Shown: in pieces, positions 59,037-64,000 of the stretch
How positions within the stretch are numbered: the first letter of the stretch is position 1
Layout: each line of letters opens with the position of its first letter
Origin: Marthasterias glacialis
Lineage: Eukaryota; Echinodermata; Asteroidea; Forcipulatida; Asteriidae
Length of the DNA: 64,000 nt
Assembly: GCA_911728455.2 (NCBI GenBank)
Contig: OU452226.1
Location: 11,569,498 to 11,633,497, forward strand
Direction of reading: 5' to 3'
Position numbers and translations under genes: made by a program
Notes under the pieces: generated by a model
Database searches by the model: none
What the model saw: only the letters and a program-made list of their open reading frames with translations
What the model was told of the DNA's origin: nothing

Positions 59037-59148
59037 ATTTATGTATGCTTGACTGCAGTCATTGTTTTGATAATTTGTACATGCAATTTCAAAACTGTTT
59101 TACAGTAAAACTATAATTTACAGATTGAAATGAATGGCATTTCACATA

Positions 59149-59154
59149 TTTATT
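59149..59154 (-). terminator. Candidate moonraker poly(A) signal
   Basis: On the minus strand this is AATAAA, about 250 bases past the stop codon of the KIAA0753 homolog, a normal distance for a short 3' untranslated region. Confidence 0.5.
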
Positions 59155-59401
59155 ACAGGGCAATGCTAGGGTTGGTTAAACTTAGAGAAGAAAGAATTTT
59201 CAACCCCAAATTTAACAAGAACCCTATTTCAAACTTGGCTGAAACTGTGTTGGTCCACTCTTGAGGAAACCGCATTTTTAAAATAAAAAACACACCATTG
59301 TCTCTGCACTAGATTGTCTAAATAATGTTGAAGGGGAAGTCTTCAGTAAAGCAAGATTTTCCAACTTCTGTTGGGGTCACATGGGGTCACATCAGGTCAG
59401 G

Positions 59402-62400
59402 TCATGTCATGTTAAACTCAGCCTTGTAGAGGTCATCCACACAATGTCCCATGACCTCACTGACCTCACCGGACACGTCTTTTATGATCTCTGACACAAT
59501 TTCATCAGCAACTCTGTCAAAAATTTAAAAAAATAAAAAATAGATTGTCATATTATTTGAGACTATACTCTCGATAAAGGGTTGACAATAACACAAAAAT
59601 AAACGGCAATGGTGTTTGTGATTATATTCAGTCAGTCACAATAATTATCGGCGCCAGTGGGTCTCTCATTTTGTACTTACTCCTCGACTAACTTCCATGG
59701 GTCAAATGTTCCGTACGCCCAGTGCGACGTGCTCTTCAGATGATGCTCAAAACGCCCTCTACTGTCCTTGATGCGATTCATCATATCGCTTGGAATGAAG
59801 AGAGGAAACTGTGGCCTGTCCAGCATAGCAGGTCTGGTGTCTTGTTCGTTTCTGGTCGGTACAGTGCGGTGACGTGTGTGTTGTGGTTCCTCTGCAGGGC
59901 GTGGTCTGGAACCAAGCAGACTTTGAAGGATCTTGGAATGGTCGGAAGGGTCCAGGTGTTTCATTTCAGAATTCCGATTTGTTTTACTGTCATCACCCTG
60001 AGGTGGAGGCTGAGCGTCTGTATCAGAGTCATCTTCACTTATTGAGGTATAGTCCAAGAAACGTTTACTTTGTGCCGAGCGTCCGACTTCTTCTTGAGGC
60101 TTGCTTGAGGAGACGCTGCCAGTGGATTGATGAGAATCCATGGGTATGTGAGGGTTTGTGAACTGCATCGAAGTGTGGGATGTAGGGGCAGCATCTGGGA
60201 AGCTGTACAGGTAAATAATAATAATGTATCTAGTGCCTTATGCAAGAGCCTGAAGTGGTGTTAGAAGTAGTAAAAGCAAAATAAACTACAGTATGAAGAG
60301 AGAAATAGTACTTTTGAGTTATAAACTTTCCAATTCAAATTTTAAATATCAAGCAATAAACCACAAGGGACTGACAGAAACTGTCAGCTTCCCTTGTGGT
60401 TTATTGCTTGATATTTAAAAATGAGAAGTCGCATCACCCTTAAGGTAGATCCCCGTGCTGCGGCTTCCCAGGTTATATCCGTAGAGCTAGCTCTATGGTT
60501 GTATCATACATAAATGGGGTGTGATCCCTGGCTACACGGCAGTAACTGGTTAAATGACTTCTGACTGGCACCCCACCCCCCCTCCCAAAGAAAGATATTG
60601 ACAAAATAGGGAGACCGCCAACATTAGGGCTGGATAGCTCAGTTGGTAGGGCCTCGATACGTTAAACCGGTGGTCGCAGGTTCAAATCCCGCTGCAGTCA
60701 ATTTTTCTCCGTTCACCCCAAAATTCAATTCAAATTTTGTTCAAAATTTAAAGTCAATCATAATGCATAATGAATTGTACCTTTCAAGGAAGTCCCCATC
60801 TAGTGGAGTACCCAGCATCCATCTGGTCTCCTTCTGCTGGATGGAGTCTCGTTGAAGCTCCTCCTGGTCGATGTATTCTACTCGCTTCCATCGTCTCCTG
60901 ATCTCATCTTCTACGAGCTGCCATAAAAAACAAGGGGTGAGGAAAAAGGTGGAAGTGTAAAGACACAAACCATTATAATTAAACAAATTACATACAAAGT
61001 TAGTTTTTTGGGATGGAGTTCTTTCATACATTCCTACAGACCGTTATGAAATATTGATCGTCATATTGACCATCGTTCGTGTATGAGGTTAATACGAGAA
61101 TTTGGTACAGGAAAGGACACCCTCGTGCTGAGGTTAAAACAGCTTCAATGCACGTTCGATGCTGCATTTGACCTCAAAGATGGCAGGGAATGCATAAGGT
61201 CTATTCTCTTGTTATCAATAACCACACCATATGCAACCAGTTCTGGGCCCCGCAATTCTATGACTTTTTCTTCACTTATGGACAATGGAATCACATGCTT
61301 TACGGGGTGCTGTAAATGCGGGATTCTTAGGGAAACAGTAGTCTTGATTGGTGACGTTCATTTTGTTAACGTACTCGCCGATTTCGCAACACGAATTTGC
61401 AACACGAATTTGCAACACGAATTACTGGAGATGATATATCTGTATCAAACAAACATCTGGATGAAAACAAACGTCTCGATGCTTTTGGCACTGGGACCCA
61501 CCCACATTTTTGTATAGTCATATAATGAAACGCACGTGCACAATGATGGGCAGACGGCGGCCTAGACTGTTCCCATGTGTCCTTATGAGAATGGTGGAAA
61601 GTTTCTTGAGCGCTAACATCTAGGCATACTTCTAGGTACCATACACATCTGAGTGATACACAATCTCTGTTGGTAAATGCCTTTATACAAACTTGTCAAG
61701 ACGCTAGTTTGATCCAGATTCGTAGACTTGCCCAGTCCCTCCGAGCTAGTCAATGTTGTGCCCTCTATCAGTGACTAATACAAGAACTAGCATCTCCAAT
61801 CAAGACTAGGTAAACAGAGGCATGAAATTAGGTCCACAGGATGTTGTGCACACTCATACACACATGGGTTTTGTCGACCCCGTAAATTGAGGACTTCTCT
61901 CTGTATTTTTTAGACACATCTCCATTAGCGTTTATGAGGTATGGTGGACACCATGAGTGCATTGTTTGGTTTAGGTGCACATACAAACAGAAATGCCAAA
62001 ACAAACTAGTGTCGCAGTAATATATCCACCTTATCTCAAAATGGCTAATTGGTTTTGTACACGAAAGGGAAGTGACGACATCCTCACTCTGTTGAAACTT
62101 CCGGATCCTTTTCGTTCAAGTCATCGGTTTCACCCCCAGAATAGACCCCCTGCCCTCAAGATTTATCATGGGTGGTGATGTGAGGTGACTTCGGTCACTA
62201 CATACCACCGTCCATTTGAGTTGTGCGCGTGCAGCCATAGATGGACTTATCAGACTGAAAGCGTTCAAATCCCTAAATAAAGAGTTGCGTTCCTCTTGGG
62301 AAACACCCCTGAACTTCCAAGGTGTTACATTTCTGAGGATTCACAGACTCTCTACACCACAGCAGATGTACGAATACAAGTTTGAAAATGAGATGGGCTA

Positions 62401-62858
62401 CGTCTTTCTGCCCCTTGATGGTCAGTTCATGTCTTTCAAGAAAGTTTTTAAGACAGTGGGATATATATACACAAATTCTGACAAATCACATACCTGATCA
62501 AAATAAAAACCGATTTATAATAAGAACCATTTTCGTGTAAGTTTTTTTGTAGTATTTCAGAAGGAAGTATTTGGCAGGACATTTGGTACTTGTATTATAA
62601 GTTTATAACATAAAACTTTCCGATTAAAAGTGTGACTTTATTTATTTTGTTTGATTCCCAAACTTTTGCTTCTCTAAGTCTGCCTACCTCCATGTTGTCC
62701 AGAGAGTGCAGTATTCCTTCCACAGTCGGAGCATCTTGGAGTTGCCGAGCCTGCCGCTCTAGACTCTCATCCGTCTCGATACGATGGAACTCCAAGGCTG
62801 TGTCTGCCAAGATGTCTTCAAGAAGGAGGTCGCTTAGGAGGTCTGCATTGTTGCTCGT
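59402..62858 (-). CDS. KIAA0753: Moonraker (KIAA0753/OFIP) homolog, last four coding exons, 5' end off the right edge
   Basis: Exons in transcript order: 62688-62858, 60781-60917, 59681-60202 and 59402-59513. All have GT/AG borders and joining phases, giving 313 codons and a TGA stop. Human KIAA0753 (967 residues) aligns by eye over its C-terminal third. SNNADLLSDLLLEDI corresponds to its acidic SNN..L.DFLED block. Next come a charged helical stretch (LVEDEIRRRWKRVEY) and a low-complexity Ser/Pro/Asp region. PQFPLFIPSDM and the RGRFEHHLKS...GTFDPWKLVEE block follow, then a final helix VADEIVSEIIKDV...EFNMT. The protein is known as a centriolar-satellite factor that works with OFD1 and FOR20 in centriole duplication and ciliogenesis. 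It lies upstream of ZW10 on the same strand, with a 3.1 kb gap. No further exon was found between 62859 and 64000. Confidence 0.9.
60341..60419. repeat. 79-bp near-perfect palindrome made of SINE-tail sequence
   Basis: TTTAAATATCAAGCAATAAA then CCACAAGGGACTGACAG is followed, after AAA, by CTGTCAG and the inverse TCCCTTGTGG then TTTATTGCTTGATATTTAAA, with only two extra bases (CT) in the right arm. The right arm is the tail of the following family-A SINE (CAGTTTCCCTTGTGGTTTAT in other copies), so the palindrome looks like a tail-to-tail SINE junction. It lies in the moonraker intron 60203-60780. Confidence 0.9.
60420..60735 (+). mobile_element. tRNA-derived SINE (family A), long copy
   Basis: In order: GGTTATATCCGTAGAGCTAG, GGGGTGTGATCCCTGGCTAC, CTTCTGACTGGCACCCC, AGGGAGACCGCCAACATTAG, GGGCTGGATAGCTCAGTTGG, GGTTCAAATCCCGCTGCAG and CAATTTTTCTCCGTTCACCC. 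It is the longest family-A copy and shows that the leader belongs to the element. It ends just before the moonraker exon at 60781. Confidence 0.83.
61926..62045. mobile_element. Palindromic TATGGTGGACAC element, copy 2
   Basis: GAGGTATGGTGGACACCATG at the left and ATATCCACCTTATCTCAAAA at the right are inverted, with GCATTGTTTGGTTTAGGTG opposed to AAACAAACTAGTG. It matches 35371-35485 and lies in the moonraker intron 60918-62687. The rest of that intron, including a 144-codon frame at 61083-61517, has no recognised content. Confidence 0.6.
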
Positions 62859-62924
62859 CTAGAAAGCCAATGAAGATGCAAACAAATCAATAATCTTGTC
62901 TTATCTTGATGGGTACTGAATCAA

Positions 62925-63225
62925 AACCCCTCTTCAGGGGTCACACGGGCAGGGTCAGTTGTGCGCATGGAATTGCCAACCATGCCAGAAATTCCCAGGG
63001 CAAACCCCTTCTCTTAACAATAACTGTACTGCGTTCTGTTACATGCGTTATACAACACATGGGACCAATGGTTTTACGTCCCATCCGAAGGACGAAGCAA
63101 TAATGGTTAAAGTGTCTTGCTCAAGGACACAAGTGTCAAGACCGGGACTCGAATCCACACTCTGCTGATCAGAAACACCAGAACTTGAGTCCGGTGCATT
63201 TGACCACTCGGCCGCGACACGTCAT
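62925..63225 (-). mobile_element. tRNA-Leu-like SINE (family B), antisense copy
   Basis: On the minus strand: GTGTCGCGGCCGAGTGGTCA, ACTCAAGTTCTGGTG, GGATTCGAGTCCCGGTCTTG, then CTTCGGATGGGACGTAAAAC and the body TTGCCCTGGGAATTTCTGGC. The tRNA half is well kept, with A- and B-box words intact. It lies in a moonraker intron. Confidence 0.87.
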
Positions 63226-63624
63226 TATTAAAACTGCGTATTTATTATTATAATCAAGATAAATGTACAAGAATCAACCAACTTGAGTTTTGAATTTGTT
63301 CATTGTGGGGAGATTTTCTGTTCCAAAACCTGCCAAAGTAACAGCTGCTATGCGTACTTTATTGACACCTCCACAGGGGATGATTTCATTCAGCCATTTT
63401 TGCACAGCAAAATATTTCGACGGACCATGTCTTGTGCACACTGAATGCAAACGATGCTGGTGGCAACCCAGATTATACTGACTGACGTTATTTAAGAACA
63501 CTAGAGTAATCTAGGTTATGGGATTACAATCTGTGTCGCTTATAAAAGAGGGCTCAGTGTTACTTTGTTTCGCTTACCACTGACACAAATGAGGCGAATC
63601 GACTGATTTTTGAGTAGCAACTGA

Positions 63625-63888
63625 TGCATTTTGCTTAGCATTTTGCTATTCAATACAAGGGAAATCGTTCACAGCTTTATCAGTGTTTTAGACAATTATA
63701 AAACAGTCTGGTTGCATTTTGCTTAGCATTTTGCTATTCATTACAAGGGAAATCGTTCACAGCTTTATCAGTGTTTTAGACAATTATAAAACAGTCTGGT
63801 TGCATTTTGCTTAGCATTTTGCTATTCATTACAAGGGAAATCGTTCACAGCTTTATCATTGTTTTAGACAATTATAAAACAGTCTGGT
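63625..63888. repeat. 88-bp tandem repeat, three copies
   Basis: The unit beginning TGCATTTTGCTTAGCATTTT and ending ATAAAACAGTCTGGT repeats at 63625, 63713 and 63801 with four or fewer differences. TTGCTTAGCA is also a word of the MITE-A interior, so the array may have arisen inside such an element. Confidence 0.93.
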
Positions 63889-64000
63889 TGCAGCACTCGG
63901 AGATACGCTCTTTATTTTACGATCAAGCAGGTTTTTTCCCTTGTCACATCAATATCATTTTTAAATCTACATTAAATAAATAAGAGTTGTTGAATTTGTG

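Larger units (their letters stand above)
56326..59401. promoter_or_regulatory. ZW10 5' flank and gap to moonraker
   Basis: The ZW10 ATG at 56325 lies in CCAAGATGGCG on the minus strand, which matches the YY1-type core AAGATGGCG often found at starts of housekeeping genes. No TATA box is apparent upstream. The gap then holds a 22-C run (56536-56557), a MITE-B fragment (56620-56810), a 16-C run (57399-57414), a MITE (57649-57875), a SINE (58029-58300) and a full MITE-B (58666-59036). No gene was recognised here. Confidence 0.5.
62859..64000 (-). other. Moonraker intron (partial) to the right edge
   Basis: Apart from the SINE (62925-63225) and the 88-bp repeat, nothing was recognised. A 75-codon minus frame at 63274-63501 has no similarity I know and no splice-consistent continuation into the exon ending at 62858. 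A TATAAAAG word at 63541 is not linked to any gene start. Confidence 0.5.

Noticed and set aside
61083-61517. 144-codon plus-strand frame
   Set aside because: No similarity recognised, no splice partners, and it lies in a moonraker intron on the opposite strand.
63274-63501. Extra upstream moonraker exon
   Set aside because: The frame lacks similarity to the expected region and has no splice sites that connect to the exon starting at 62858.

Overview
This is a stretch of intron-rich, repeat-rich animal DNA, not bacterial, viral or organellar. Most of the window is intron, intergenic DNA and mobile-element debris. Four protein-coding genes can be recognised by assembling short exons with GT/AG borders and consistent reading phase. 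The gene set is general to animals. The abundant tRNA-derived SINEs and GGGCCCAATTTCATA-type inverted-repeat elements look like those of echinoderms (sea-star-like), but that assignment rests on recollection and is only moderately sure.

Layout. (1) 1-12654, minus strand: the first coding exon of clathrin heavy chain at 12613-12654 and more than 12 kb of its first intron; the rest lies off the left edge. The intron holds a 2.2 kb inverted-repeat element with a 129-bp minisatellite, a foldback element of about 1 kb with a 9-bp target duplication, and TACATG simple repeats. (2) 12655-14575: a 1.9 kb divergent promoter interval. (3) 14576-22956, plus strand: complete GUCD1 in 9 exons, 239 codons. 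(4) 22957-26897: convergent 3' flanks of GUCD1 and ZW10. (5) 26898-56325, minus strand: complete ZW10 in 20 exons, 752 codons; its introns carry most of the repeats. (6) 56326-59401: ZW10 promoter and the gap to the next gene. (7) 59402 to the right edge, minus strand: the last four coding exons (313 codons) of moonraker/KIAA0753, running off the right edge.

The four genes do unrelated housekeeping jobs: clathrin coat, GUCD1 (function unclear), kinetochore RZZ and ER-Golgi NRZ tethering, and centriolar satellites. No operon-like or pathway cluster is evident. The most interesting structures are in the mobile DNA. One is a 2.56 kb element with short terminal inverted repeats and a recurring 15-mer, nested inside a LINE fragment and carrying a broken two-exon gene. 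Two foldback elements have clean 9- and 11-bp target duplications. In two inverted-repeat elements an internal unit has expanded into a long tandem array. In one of these (46-bp unit, about 30 copies) a single-copy relative with the unexpanded unit lies elsewhere in the window.
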